Source: Ectocarpus siliculosus (Eukaryota > Sar > Phaeophyceae > Ectocarpales > Ectocarpaceae). Taken from it: a stretch of DNA of 64,000 bases. Where the stretch lies: assembly GCA_000310025.1 (NCBI GenBank), contig FN649728.1, positions 5,144,323-5,208,322 of the forward strand. Direction: 5' to 3'. The notes under the pieces are model-generated. The model made no database searches, was not told where the DNA came from, and worked only from the letters and a program-made list of their open reading frames with translations. Position 1 is the stretch's first letter, and the number at the start of each line of letters is the position of its first letter. The translations under genes were made by a program, and so were the position numbers. Below are positions 25,901 to 40,900 of the stretch, piece by piece.

Positions 25901-28900
25901 GCCAAGCAATGTCTGTCAGTTTCAAAATCTTTGCCAGCACCCTGTGAACTTGTACTTCTGTTGTCTTGTTTCGCGGGCCAACCTGTCTTGTAACGCGCGG
26001 ACCAACCAATCATTGAGGTTTTGGGGCCCGAAACCAAACGATAATTCGCCAAGACGACCTCAGTGGGCGACAAGAAATGTATGTTGCCGGCCTTTTTGCC
26101 TCGTCCTTTGGGGGAAAGCTGTTCTTTTTAGCGTAATTTTTCGCTGCGCACTCGATGGCAAGGGAACCATCACCCACTAAATCACCATGCTAACCTTGGT
26201 GAGGTGCACGAACTATCACGTCCAGAGCTTCAAGCACTTGGCATTGACCAATTGACTATCCTCGAACTTGCTCCTTCGCTGCTCACTCACAAGCTGAGGC
26301 GCTGCATGTTGGTCGTCCCATTGATTTGTTCGATATCCCGCGCACAAAACAATGAATACTGCCGTGAAAATAGGCGCCTCAAAACGCAGAGTTGGTTGAG
26401 CCCGCGGGGGCTCTCGCTGCCATAAAGGCACTTTACGCCTACATCTCGGACAACAACGACATTGTAGGCAACACCAGCGCCAGCACCCAGCCTTCTACCA
26501 GCTCGGCCTACGGTCGAGCTCAGATGAATTGCATCCCAGCGAGGTACAAGATTGACCCCGACTTCCGGAAGGCATACCTCGTCATCCAGGTACACGCCGC
26601 TTTACTTCTTATTTGGAGGGAACGCCCTGGGGCGCTTTCCTTGAAACTTCTTTCAAAGAGGGGTGATTTTCTCCGTAGGGGGCGGCTACAACTTCCAGGT
26701 TCGAGAGGTAGCAGTGTCAGGATAACAAAGCGTAGGATACATGTAGAACTCGTACTGTGCAGAACGCGTGTCGAGAATTATGGAAGAGGAGAGACACCGT
26801 TTTCTGGAAAACATTTTTCCGTCACTCCAGATTGGTGCTACGCCACAAGCGGTTTTCCAAAAGGAAACATGGGCAAGTGCAGATACGTGTCGCTGTTTTC
26901 GATCATGTTTGCTTGAATTTGTAGGAAAACCTGTGGCGACCCGTGGTCAAGGATCCTGTGGTGCACGAGGATGGCTCCTTGACGGTTCACTACGAGGTTC
27001 CCGCCGGAAATAACGAGTGCTTCGAATTGTCCAAGAAACTAACGCCCCTGGTGAGCCCTTCGTTGCTGCCTCTGGTTAGACAATTGTCTTCGAGAGAATG
27101 AAGGAAGTATCAACGACAAACACAATGACAACAACAACTCAACCATTTATTAACAACACCGACTCTGTATGAGGGCGTCGAAACGAACAACCTGAGCATG
27201 GTAATTTTGACCTCACATCAAACAAGACACGTGGGAAAACGCGGAGGTCAAGCCAGTTGGAAGTTAGTACAATACACCAAGAATTACAGGTGGATGCCAA
27301 ATAACTCAGGTGCGCGTACAATATCGCTTCAGGTACGTGCGCCATCAAAATACGTCCCAAAAAGCTGTCGCTCGTTCCGTCCTTCGTGAGGAAACATGAG
27401 TCGCAAGACCTGACACATCCATCATAAAATCCCCGCGTCCCTGTTCTTCCGTGAATTCTCCAACGGCGCGTCAAACGCGGCCAGATGGTTGAACGGAAAG
27501 AGCTGCAGATATGCCAGGGAGAAGTTCCGCACCAGATCAACGTCTTCGCCGAAGTTGCGGCGTGTCTGAGCGCCCTCGCCATGCACTCGTCCGTCCTCAA
27601 GCTGTTCGCTCCTTCCGGAGTGCTTGGGCCGTTTCTTGAGCTGAGCCTCGAGCAGCTGGTCCCTAGGGAGACGTGCCTCACGGCCCTCCTCGACACTCCA
27701 GTAAAGGCGTACAGGTAAAGCGGTGTTATCGGTCCTACCACGCGCTTCAGCATCTCGTTCGGCGTACGACCAATGGGTTTTGAACGGAATAAACACTACC
27801 TTGCTGACGTTGATGAGCTGGGACCGTTCCATCCGCCGAACCTTGGAACAGTTCGGCTGCCCGGTGGGAGGGCTTCCGGTCGACGGATTCTTTGACACCA
27901 AAGATCACGTCAACAGCGGATGCCGTTGACGGATACTACCCTGTGCCTCGCGCGCTTTTTTCCCGACTCCAGCCAACATGCCCAGGTGATGCGACATCTA
28001 TGGAGCCTAATTACGTCTACAGTGTTGGATTCCGAGACCGACGCTCCTGAGAGTGAAGGAGACGACACCGAGGGCAACTTCGGAGAAGATGCCGTGGTTC
28101 AAGAAGGAGACGGTATTGACGTATCAGGCGAAGGTGCCGGTGGTGAGCGGATATGCATGTTGCACAGCACTGTTGTGGTAGAGTGATGTATTATGCACTT
28201 TTGGTGCTGTACGGTTGTAGTTTAGTCGCGTCACAAGCAAGCCAAACGTTTTTTCGAAGACCCACGACTTGCCTCCCCTTCCCCCTCACCCACCCCTCCA
28301 GATGATAACAGAAAGTAGCGATCCCTAACGTAGTGATCCCTACCCACCATGTGGTGACGTCCATTTGAGCCCAAGATGGGTCTGAAAATGGGGAGCCAAC
28401 AGACAGTTTATCTGCTACTACAACAGCTCGGCTTCCTTCGACGTCCTTTCTTTTCTCCGACTGCATCTCTGAAACGCTGATATTCGTTCGGTCTTGCATT
28501 CTAAGATCCCACGGTGGAGCCGAAGGCTGAAAGGCGGCGGCAGTCGGACGCCGAAACCGCTTCTTGGTCGAGCCGTATCGTGCAGAAAAAGGTGCCGAGA
28601 AACGACAAACCGCCGCTTACAGTTGGTTGGGGATATCCTGTACATCGGTATCGCTGGATTCATTCCAAACACCACCGATTGTTTGGAACACACCCGGGAC
28701 CCGGTTGCACTGATTCACAGGAGATAAACACAACGCAAGCTGCTGTCACATCGTATGGTGTCGAACTTGTCAAAACGTCAGAGGGTTACTTGTGGCTAGC
28801 TGCAACCAACGGGCGAGACCCATGACCAGAATGGATGTGGCCCATGCGCCAGATAGCCCATCATGGCGGCGTGAACTCTGGCGAAAGTGCTGCACGGCTC

Positions 28901-31900
28901 TCGGCAAACACTCAATACTAACGAAGATGCCGGCGTGCCTAATCCCCGAGTTGGTCGGCGTTTTAGCTTGTCTAGATATCAGCAGCTCCTCGTGCAGTAT
29001 TCACGGCCCACGTCAACGACGGCAGGGCAACCGGGAGATTGACTTATTGTGGCTTCTCTCATCACCGTGACGAAGCTTCTCTCGACCTGCGCGCGTGAAA
29101 TGAACCACTCCTAGCTGGAGCAAGCTCTGGCCGTGAGGGTGCTGGACCGGTTGGTGGCTGGAGCGGACGAGGACGCCTTCGAGCCTGCCCAAAGCTCCTC
29201 TACTCGTGGTGATGGTAGCTGGGGCAGTGACAAAATAGGCGAGCAGGACAGCCAACAGCCTGGCGGTGGCAAGGGCCTCTCTTTCGATGAAGGCGCCAAA
29301 AGCAAGCGCCGCAGGTCTTCTGGTGCATCGGCTCCTCTATCGGTGAGCAGACCGAGTCGCAGATTATCTGAAGGAGTCCACGTTCTCACACTAGCGTAGT
29401 TCTTTCACGCGCGGGCGTAGCGAGATCAGGCAATGTTAGGAACCGCGCCGGGAAAGGGTGGCCTGTTGTTGACGCCTTAGCACGACTTGTGAAAATGGTG
29501 TACCCACACGGGACGAAAGTTGAAGCGTATTACCTCTCCGAGGATGGTATTCTTCCAGCAGCGAAGAAAGCTCCCCCCCGCTTTGAGACAAGGCGTTTTT
29601 TCATCGAATCCGAACAACCATGTACCTGAGATCGGCATCCAAGACTACAGAACGATTCTAGTATCGGTCGGTACTGCAGGGTCGAAGAAAGAAACGAAAC
29701 GGACACTGACAAGGCTGGAAGTACGTATTTTGTTGCAGCACCCAATGAACCTCGACCACCCTTCAGTCGGCCAGCCTGAGGTGGGTAGCATGAAACCACA
29801 CTAGAATCGCGTTCGAGCGATGGACTCTCGAAATCCCCACACCGTGGGTTGCTACGTGCGTGACATCGCCAGGTGCTGGACGTTGGGAGGCGGACGTCTG
29901 CCGAATTCAGACGCCAGTCACTTTTGATGACGTCCGGCAGGGCATACACCGTAAGCGGCATCCTAAGCCAACAGGTCCTCCTTTCTGGGATCATCGTGTT
30001 GGCAAGGTGAGAATCGGGGAAGTGGGACGAGGGGGAGAAGGGAAAGGTCTTGTTTGTGATGATTTCACTTTCTTTTCTTCCCCTGTTTCTGAGATGTGCG
30101 GTGCACAGACGAAACCAGGTAAATGCTACAGTTGAACAATACCCCCGTTGGGTGAACTTGAATCTGTTTTCAATCTTAGCCCCACGACCCTTCGCCCCTG
30201 CCGTTGATATCATGGAGCCCGGTGGGACAAAAACCGAGTGCAGTGTTCAATATTGTTTCCAAGAACGTAGGGCACTCTTCGGAATCTCCACGGACAGGCT
30301 CAGACCTGGGCTGATTGTGCCTGACTTGCCTGCGACACGCACGGGAGCAGAATCGACTAAGAAAATATACCATATCTTTAGACTCAATCAGCCAAGCGCA
30401 CCCAAGGAGGGTACGGGAGACAGAGGAAGCACTTAATCGACAAATGTATATGGCCTGCTTTACGCGATCTACCATAGCAATCGCCGATAAGCGGACCCCA
30501 ACTTGCTTTGACCAGGTGATCACCGGCCGTACACAATGACAACGATCCCCCCTTCCGTACCATACCTTGCTTTGTGTTCCAGTCCAACCGACGAGTCAAA
30601 AGACAAATGGAGAAGGGTACTATCGGCGTCACTGGCGGCGCCGGTCTTGTCGGCACAACGACGCCTGGAGTATTTCTGCATAGGGCTGGCGGGCTCCGTT
30701 TCTGATGCCGTTCGCCGGAATTGGCTCGCCCTCGATGGAAATCGCACGAACGCTAGAAACGCAATGGTGAGCAGTCTTGTGTGCCACGCCTTTGGCCATA
30801 GGTCAAGAAAAGGCCATGGAGATAGTGTAGCTTTCCTTGACCAAGTCTGTCAATTGTGCGTATCGTTGGCTCATCGATACTACTTGCCATATTACGCCAT
30901 GGAATTTTCCACCGTGTGCTTCAGTTAAAGCTGAAGTTGCTTCAGAAAAGCGCCGTTGTTGGATGGTTGTCGATTGTCCTTACCCCGACATTGCCACGTT
31001 GTCCGGTTGTGTCACCCTTCTGCCAACAAACAGAAAGCCCTAATGGAGCTGTGCGTCGACCACATGGCCGTTCTCGTCAACAAGGCCGAGCTCGCATCTT
31101 TCCAGAACCGCCCGGACACTGAAACTGTTGCCACAACCGAACCATCAGCGCTTTCGCCCCTGGCGACGCAGCGCAATAGCAACAACAGCGCCGAAGAAAA
31201 ATCGCCGCGAGCTCGACCTCAGAGGGAATCTTTGACCGACCCGCCGGAGAAACCGGACACGAAGTCTTCTCCAAAGCGAGGCCTGGGTCTCTCAATCAAC
31301 CCGGACGTGGGCAAGTGTCGCGGGGACGAAATTGGCGGTGGTGGCGGTGGTTGTGGTTTTGATGGTGGCATGACTGCTGCTGGTGTCGGTGGCGATGATC
31401 GTCGGCATGGTAGGGAACAACCGGCATTGTTCAGACAGGAGCGCAGTTTTGACAGCGCCGGAGCCATTTCGGCGCTGTCCGGGATGTCTGGGCTCGGCGT
31501 TGGGGGAGGTGCGGAGACTCGGGGCGGGATTGAGGCCTTCCTGCTGCCGGAGGAAGAGCAGGTATCAAAGCGACACCCACAGGAGCGACCAATCTGCGCA
31601 TTGTTGGGTTGTCGAGGCGCCTTTCTAGGGATCAACATGAACTACTCGATTTCTCTGACCTATACGCAACGTGAGCTCCTACCATATGTTGGTCGGCGTT
31701 TCGTCTACCAGTGACCCCAAGGATCCGTCTGAACCACGCTGTTTAATTGCTCCGCCGTCACTTGTGTCTCCCAATATGACGTCCCGAAAGCACCAAGCAC
31801 TTCGTTGCACACCACGATTCTCACGTGTTTTGGAGTATCTCTTCAGTGCTGACGCCACTAGCGTAAGAAGAAGAAACGGTTCCCGGCCTGGACTGTCCGT

Positions 31901-34900
31901 CCTCCTTGTGTCCCTTCTAAGTTCACGCGATCGTGCATGCTTTCGCTCTCTCCTTTCGATACTTAAAATTCCGCCAGCTAATGATATGTGCCTTGGCGTA
32001 GATGCGCTTGTTTGTGGTGCTTCCGCCGTTAAATTTCCTCATTCTCACCAAGAGAAAAATGAGTTGCGCGCAGACCACACAGCTAGACGTCACCGACGAG
32101 GTTTTCGTTGATTTCATCTTCCTTTTTTTTTGGTGTAACGCGTTTCCTTTTGGGCTACTCACGAAGTAGAGCCAATGAATGGCAAAGTCAGTCGCCTCGA
32201 TAGAACTCGATTTGGCCGCTTTCGGAGTGCTCCCCCCGCAAAACAAGTACACAATAAAGCCCACTCGCTTGTACGCCCCACTATTGGTATTCACAGGTCG
32301 TCCAAATGCTTTTTCGAGCAATTTTGTCGTTGCTAAGCGTCAAAGAGGAGTGCACTACAGCTGAAGATTCACGCCTTGGAGATGGTTCAGAAAACCCACG
32401 ACGGCAGCAGTCCCGAACCGTGGGCAAGAACCGTTGGGGAAGCTTTCGTGGACGTGAACGGCAGTCACGGCTCGGGGTGGAGGCGGCCGGGGACTCCGCT
32501 GGCGGCGCTGGTAACGACCCGTTTCTTTGTTTTTCTTTGCTTTCAGTTTCGCAGTTTAGAAAGTTCATTAGCCAACCCTGTGGTTGAATATCTGGGTTCC
32601 CCGAGAACCATTTCCAACGATCTTGTTTACGCTGAATATGGATCGTGCAACTTCCAGCACCCGTCTTTGATCGCTTCTTCAGCTGCACTTGTTCGCAAAA
32701 CAGAAACGATGGTTAAGAGATTGTTAGGGCTCTCGCGCCGATCACTCTGCACATGATGTGCTTGACCGCCAATGTTCTATGTACTGGCACGGGGAACACC
32801 AATAACGCTATTTCTTGTTTGAGGTCCAGCTCACCTCGAGTCGAGGCGCGCAATCTCAAAGTTCGCCGTGCTCTACTTCCCCAACAGCCTTGACGTCAAG
32901 CACTAGCGTGACAGTCATTCATGGGCCATGCTGACCATACTGCCGACGCTTCCGTTTTTTCTCCAAAGAGGGTCGGGGCGACGACACCTCCAGACCACCA
33001 GCTGGGGCAGCCGGGCGGTTGGACGACATCCTTCGCTTGTGCTGTCGCCTCCTGCGGTGTGGGCCGGGGGATGGAGTGCTCCACGTATCCTTGCAAGCGA
33101 TCGGCAAGGTAGGTTGCGGTAGATTTCCTTACGCCCGCGCTCAGTGCAGCTGGGTTTGCTTCAATCGCCTTATCCTATCGTTCGAGGTGTTGCAGCCTTT
33201 GTCAAAACCTCCAATCCATGTCTAGGTACGAGCGTCACCGTTTTGGCGTCTCGGGCAGGAGATAGAGCGCTTGGTTTCACATGCAGTCTTTGCTCATGTT
33301 CCGTGGGTCTCGATCAGAACTACGAGAAACTCTGGGCCGTTGGAGGCCGTTGGATACAGCTCCGAAATCAATCCAGCCCCCGTCTGCCACCCCACTCTGG
33401 GCGTTCAGATTCTGTCCATCTCTTCGCGGAGAAGGGTGAACGCGAGCGAGCTCGAGGGGGTTGTTCCGGCGGTCGCGAGCTTTCTCGAGAGGTCAAGTCT
33501 GTGGGTCAAGCACGCCTGCCTGACGCTGCTGCACAGAATGGCGTCGAGAAACGATCTCGGGGGCGTTGTGGGTCTCGCGAGGGGTTCCAAGTAAGCATCT
33601 TCCCAGCTGCACTTGCTTGGATTACCCTCCTCTCCATGAAGGTCTGCGCCACAACACCAGTGCTCAGCCTCTGTGCGCCGTACCCCCCGCCCCGGTGTCA
33701 AGCGTATCCACCCAGAAAATTCCATATTTGACAATTCGGTGTACGCTTGGCCGACTCCAAAAGTGTCGCCTTCCGCCTGCACAACCACTTGGATACTGAC
33801 CCCTGCACGAGCAGGTCTCGGCAGGTGATCGCCTGCCTAAGCAGCGTCGACACCGGCATTAGACTGGCCGCGGCAAATCTTGTGGGCGTGCTTGCAAAGG
33901 ACGCTTTCTACAGCAAATCTATCGTCTTTCCGGAGGCGGGAACACCCAACATTTCCGCCGTAGGTGGTGAGGCAGAACAGGCTTTGACGCTAGAGACTTC
34001 GATTGTGGTGTCTATCTATGTGTGAGCGAACCAACGCTAGACGGGCCCTAGAGTGCGTGAGGTTTCACGATTTGCTACTCCACCGATGCGGCAGCTACAG
34101 ATGTCAAGGGTAGCTTGCGCCATACCGTTGCCGTCTTCGTTGGAAATGGTTTGAATAGTTGCATTCGTTCAGCGTCTTTTAACCCGTGAGTGGTCAGCAT
34201 CGGCTTCCTTTGGTTCTACTATCACCACTCTGACTTGCAGATATTGTTGAGCACTCGCTTCGTTGCGAAGGCTTCCTGTTCCCGCTCTTCCTGTTCGCTC
34301 TTCCCATTCCCACTCCTTCTTGTCCGGGTGTTCGTTGTTTGAAAGTGGCGCACCTGCTGTATCTTCTCCTGACAGAATAGGCTACCCGGGATCTCACCGA
34401 AGGCCAATGACTTGCTTTCTGCCCCCCACGTGATGATTTTGCACCCCACGTCCCAACACCCGCAGCCGGTGGCGGTGGTGCTCCTTCGGCTGCAAACACT
34501 CCTGACGGGAAGCCCGGCACTCGGAGATCATTCACTCGGCAGTCCTCCTCGGAATGGGACTCAGAGGTATTAAGGTTTTGGCCTCACGTAAGGAGAAGGA
34601 CGCTGTCGTTTCATACGCAAAGGCCTTTGGCATGATGCAGAGACTTGAGACCGTTTTTGGTTTACCGCGCGATGTTGGACTGATTTGGACGTCACCATGT
34701 GGTGCTGGTTTAGACCAGAAATGGATATCGAGGCATCTTGATATAGGTTGTCCATTTTTCAGTTGTCTCTTCTTGGTTTTGGGACGTCGGCGAGATGACA
34801 CTCACATTTGCACGTTATTTCGTACCCCCAGGCATCGTTAGACATGGACGGCGATTTTGACGTGCGTCAGCGATCAGAAGACGGGTGCATCCCTCCTCTG

Positions 34901-37900
34901 CTGGCCATGGTGCGCTCGGGCGGGTGCAACACGGAACGAGGCGCAGCTTCGATGGAGCAAGAGGTACTACTACAATGTAGCGTTTCTTTTTGCGGTTGTC
35001 CAACTCAACCCAGCATCGACTGCAAGGACAGATGTCCTGGCCGGGAAGGTTAGATGTTTCTTGGGTGTGCCGTGGTAAACTGCTCGTGTCCCGTAAGCGT
35101 TGGTGAGGGGGGGACTGGTCGAAATGACGCCTTGACTACCGTAAACTACGGAGTTTCCCCCCGGGGATCGTTATATTTCTGAAACCAACCCCCCCACGGG
35201 GAAATTGACGTACCGGCGGGGGGTTACTTTTTTTTTTCCAACGCTACCCCAGGGGGAAGCCCCCCCCCCGGGGGGGTGGGCAAAATAATGATGGTCCACA
35301 TACCACACACACAGAGAGTGGGGAAACTGAGATGGATAAGGTTTACGAGCAAGGTTTCAACAAGCAGAGGGAGGAGTAACGTGAGAGCAACGAAGGCGAA
35401 GAGAAAAAATACAGCAAGAGGTACCATTGCCTAAGCTCATGCACAAGAATTCGCAGTTTGTCCGCAGGAATACGCTATTCTTATGGTTCGGTTCTACCTT
35501 GAGTTGTGAGATCCAAAAATGAACACGATTATTTTTTTTCCCTTGTGCGCAAGGTTTCGTCAGCATGCTACAAATGGTACGTTTCAGCTGACTCCAGGGA
35601 TGACAAATGCAAGAAATAGACAAGAAAACGAAAGCATTGCACCCATAAGACAACGGCGACGGCCAAGTGACAAACGGTGCACCTAAATTTCGCTCAAAGC
35701 GTGGATCTGCAAATGAGTTTTCGTCCCATATCATGCTTTTTGTGCTCCGGGATGCAACAAAATCGACTCAGAAAATAAGGGAAATACATCCCCCCCGCGA
35801 GGAACTCGTGGGAAACTGGTACCCCGGGGGGAAATTGAAATTCCCTTGAGGATCTTTTTGTTTTTGGTCGAAAACGATCTACCCCGGGGCTAAATCAACG
35901 AAACCATGCTTCCAGGCCGAAAAGGTAATGGGGGGGGGGGAATCTGTACTAGGGAGGGAAAATTCCGTAGTTTACGGTATCTTGAGCTGTGCCGATGCAC
36001 AGACATAGAGTCGACGGGTGTGTGGACGGATGTTGGGAACTTACCCCCAGAAAAAAGGCTTGTGCAGTACACTGACGAGCATCTGTTGTACTGAATTCAA
36101 CGTTTAGCGCCATGGACCGCTATGTCATTCCCGTCACGGTAGGCCATTGGCTAAAGGCCTTGTCTTGGTCTTCTACCGCTGTTTGCTGCAGGTGGCCCTC
36201 TGCGTGCTGCAAGACTTGGCGAGCGCCAACAATCTCTGTAGGGAAGCAATCGTCTGCCATGGAGGCGTGCCGGTTCTTCTGCAGGCCCCCGAGAACTACT
36301 CTGCCAGGGCTAGGAGAGCCGTCGCAGGTAAAACGCCATTAGCATTCAAGAACTGCGAGAACACTAGTGCAGACGATCGCGTTAGTTGTATGGTGGCTAT
36401 TCCAACACACAGAAATTCGAGTCCGAGGGAGCTCCGTCAAATACAGAGGAACACGAACAAAGAGGGTTAATCTATGAATGTCGGTGTTGACTTTGTGTAT
36501 GGTATAGTTTCCGACAAGCACCTGCGGTTGAATCGTTGCGGAAGCGGATCCCGTTTCGCGCTGAAGCTCTATTGCCGGGACGGATTGTGCATTCGTGATC
36601 GGTGAAAGACGGTGACAGGGGAACGGGGCCCAAAGGCACTTCGTTGCTCGTTCAGTCGGAAAAGGCTAGTCAAATCCACACTCCCCGCCTTGGCTTCAGC
36701 ACCACATGTTGAAGGTGTCAACGCTAAGCGCATAAACGTTACAGGTCTTTTGGCGGAGCTAAGCATCAGCCCGGGTCAAAGAGAAGCGCTCAAGCAAGGG
36801 GGCGGACTCCTTCTCCTTCTTCAGTTTCAAAGGCAAGGGAGAGGGCATATCTGCACGTTCACCTGGTGTTACCATGATATTTAGTTGCCATGATATAATT
36901 GTTTCTATATACTTCAAGTTACAAAGAAGATGTGTACTCTAGCTTCGTTACATCTGGACGTTGTTTCACGCCTTGCGTGCACCATCCTGCTGCATCGAGT
37001 ATTTGTTTGCTGCATCCAATACTTGTTTGTTGTACAACCATTGTGCAAGCCCATGTTCATCGAATGGATGTATTCTGATCCTTTCGTTGCTTCGGACTTT
37101 CCACCCGAAGATCGAGGGACCCGGACGAACGAATCCAAGCAGAACTGGCCCTGAAGAACTTCGGGAGCGACGCTCTTTCGATCCACCTTGCCATCGCTCG
37201 CTCCAGCATGGAGGTAAGTGTTGTATTCGATATGAACGAAAGTGCTCCCAGTTCAATTGAGGTCGGTACACCCGTTTATCCTTCCAAAGGGTAATTTCTT
37301 GCCGCACGTCATGACAACTTCCACGGCTGTTATGTCATGATCGCATACCAGCAGGCAAGGGTCACCACCGTCCGGTCATTTGGCGTTTCCTTTGAGCCAG
37401 AACACTTTTTTTTTTTTTTCATTTTGGTGTGGTTCATTTCGATGTTGTCAGGTGCTTCGGAACTTGTTTCTGATGGGAGGCAGCTCCAACACTGTAGGGC
37501 GAGGTCTCATGAGGCCCATTCACGACAGACAACTTAGGGAGGCCGCGGAGGGTCTTGCGGTGTGCGCTATGCACAAGGTAGGAGGAAGACGGCTTGACTC
37601 TGAAAGTATGAGATGGCCACAAGCTCCTATCGTCGGCAGTCTTCAAGCTGCAACAAGAGGCCTTGCTTACCCAAATGCACCCAACGAGGATATGCTGTTT
37701 TCCTATGTTTCGCATGACCGCACGTGTTCAACACCCGAGGGGAAGCTTGGGAGTAGTATTGCTGTTAGGTACACATTACCACGGCTTTTGTTACTTTCGT
37801 TCTCCCTCACTCCCTGCTCATGTATCCGTCCTGCACATGAAGCACTCCCGGAGATCTCGATCGTCAACATGTCCTCTCCAATAGCAGCGAAGAGGCACGA

Positions 37901-40900
37901 TTTTGCACCTTTTCGCGCGACTTGCCCGCCTTTCTGTCTCCTTCAGACCTCGGCCGCCAGCATTCTCTCGGAAAGAGGGCTGCCTTTAATTCTTGACATG
38001 CTGAGGGTCAGGGATTTCGACGTTCAGTATTCGTGCACCCGAGCCCTCCTCCATCTCATTCGGCATAACGGAGAGGTGACGTTGTTCAGATTTGGTACGA
38101 CGCATTGATGAATTTTTCTTTCATTTGTAAGGCGTTTATTTTTTCCTGTTGTGTGTACACGTTATTACATGACTCTGCCACTAGCTGTCGTCTCATTGTA
38201 GAGTTGGAAAGGTTGCCACGGACCAGCAAACCATGTAGGTATACGGCGGCTGTCACGGCGGAAACCGCTGCGCACGACGAATAGCGACCCCCAAACACTC
38301 GCTGGATTTTGCATGCGCTGTACACGGCTGTCACAATTCCCGCAGCACTTCTCAGACACGATGGGCGAGGAGGACAGAAGAGCAGCCATCTTGCAGCTGA
38401 CTTGTCTCGTGAGGCCTACCAGAGAGCGTGCAGCTCGCCTGCTCCAGACGAGGCTCAAAGAATACCATGCCAGACAGGCGTGCGTGAGCCAGCCACGGCC
38501 CTCGCAGTCACCGAATCATCATTACAAACACCACCAACAAGGACAACATCAACAAGATCATGATCATCATGATCATCATCATCAGCAGCAGCAGCAGCAA
38601 CAGCAACAGCAAGAACAACAAGCGCGGCTTCTGCCCAACAAAGGCGGTGATGATGGTACGAGTGTCGGACCCTCAACCACTGATAACGCTGAACATTTAC
38701 TGCCGCGCATCGAAAGCGCCATTCGGGAGCAAACAGGAGGAGGGATGGCGGCTAGGCCAACACCCGAACCATGGTAGGTCGCGTGCGCGTTGTGTTGTGC
38801 CGGGAAAGTTGTTTCCCCTGTGAATCTGGCCTATTTGTTATATGCAAAGAAAAACACCCGTCCTTTCGTTTGAATGAGGACCACGAGCGCGCACGGTACC
38901 CAGGAGACCCCATGTCATTCAGTGCATCATCAGTGCGAGGTGTTTCTCCCAGACGATAGCTCCTGGCAAATCTATGCCCTGAAACGAGTATCGTGGGGTC
39001 TCGAAGACACGGATTCGATTCAAGCAATCGATAAATGGAGAACCCTTACTATTCACATCCGGTTGTGTGGAGTGGTGGGCATGCCCGGCGGCAACCCGAC
39101 GATGGGCGTGCTACGGTTTCGTAGGGTCATTCCACCGAGTCAATCGCGTTGTATTTAGGGCAAGGCGTCAATCGTGTTTTCTACCCCGACACTTCCCCCC
39201 GACCGAAGTCATGGCAATATCTTGGGTGTGGAGCACCTCAACGTTTCCATGGGTCTACGGTTGCGGTACCATCTATTGGCGTTTGCCAATGAACCAACAT
39301 TTTAGGAGTTTCAGCAATAGAGGTTGCGGATAGGATGGAGCTCCAGGAGCACGGTCTTGTCGTTGTCGTCCTTTTCAACTTAATTTCATCTCCTTGTTCC
39401 ATCGAGCTCCCTTTCGATCAACGGACGGGTTCTGACCAATGGTCTTGAACCAGATTTCCGTTTGGTTCTGCTCGAATCTTCTTCGCGCTCTATTAAATTG
39501 GTTGAACAACTGTTCGCGTGAAGTACAAGATGGTGGAAGGGGTCCTAACACCTGCGGAACCAATCTCTTTTTCTCTTCTTCTTTTTTCAGGGTTGCAAAG
39601 GAAGTGGGATGTGTGGCGCTCGCCCTCCGAGAAGATATGCCCGAGATGGTCCGGTTAGCTTTCCAGTGCTTGGAGCTCCTGGCGAGCCAATCAGTGACCG
39701 CCGTCAACGACATTATGTCGTGAGCAAACCCGATAGCGTCTTTGATGCTGCAAGGAGTTGTTGTTGTCGGGTATAGTCGTTGCTGTTGTTCCCGATGAAT
39801 CTCCTTGTTGTCATTGCCGTTTATCGCTCTTGTCGGAGGCTGGGGAACTGGTGGTCTTCATGATGCTGGTGCTAGCTTCAGTGCTTGCTACCGTCATCTT
39901 CGGTGTTGATGCTACGGCTGTTGGTGGTGGCGGCCATGGTGGAGGTGGTAGCGGTGGTTGGCTCTCGGCATCATGGACGACTGGTGGTGTAGAACGAGAA
40001 TCGCTGTGCCCGGTTGTTCTCATCCCGCCCTGCGGGCCTTTCTTTTATCGTTTCCCCTCCCTCTTTTTTCCAGGTACGACGTGATAGAGAGCTTGACAGC
40101 GCAGCTATACACTTACGAGATGCATGACTTCTACCCAACCCAAGTGCTTGCTGGGAAGAGCAGCAGTGAAAAAGATTCAACAGGGGGAATTGCTGCCAAC
40201 ACTGGCGATGGGTGAGAGTTGGTTTTTGTACAACAGTCAAACTGGCGGCGAGGAAGCAGTGTAAGTCGAAGCTAGGGCGACAATTCCACTCTTCAGCAAA
40301 CACTACCCTACGGTTGCACTCTCGCATGTCACTTCTTTCTTCGCAACACAAAATGCCGCGAGATCACTTGTGACAGGGAGATAACCTGTCAATCGCCTTG
40401 TTTCCGCATCTGCAGCCTCGGGCTTTCAGCGCAAACGACCAAACGAAAGAGGGCGGCAACAAGGCTACAGCGACAGTGCATCTCCGTTCTTTCCGGGCTA
40501 GCGTTGAACTCCACAGGGTCGACGATGCGACCGGCCAGCCGGGAAGCCGTCGAGCGGGGCATGCTTTTTCTGGCGGCGTTTCACTGGTCCAAGTCCGTTC
40601 GAGGAGAGGCAAAGCTGGCCCTGCGGAGGTACCATACGTGGCAAGCAGTCTACACGTCTTCGTTTGACTTCAATTCTGATAAAACACTGGCACTTTGACG
40701 GGAAAGTTGAACAGAGCATCTTGGGCGCCCCTCTCCCACCTTCCTGTTGTTGCACGCTCTCTTGCGGTTTGTGAAAAAGATTACATAAAATTCGTAACAG
40801 TTTGCGACGAAAACGAACTCTCCCTCATTGTCCTTCGATGCATCGCCGGAAATCAACATAAACAGGTTACAGTCGAAGCGGAGTCTTCCCCACCCCACCT

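Noticed and set aside
29480-29625. Protein-like plus-strand frame (KMVYPHGTKVEAYYLSEDG ...) between two channel-gene exons
   Set aside because: No acceptor/donor pair gives the phase needed between exons 29115-29342 and 29739-29780, whereas skipping it joins them perfectly.
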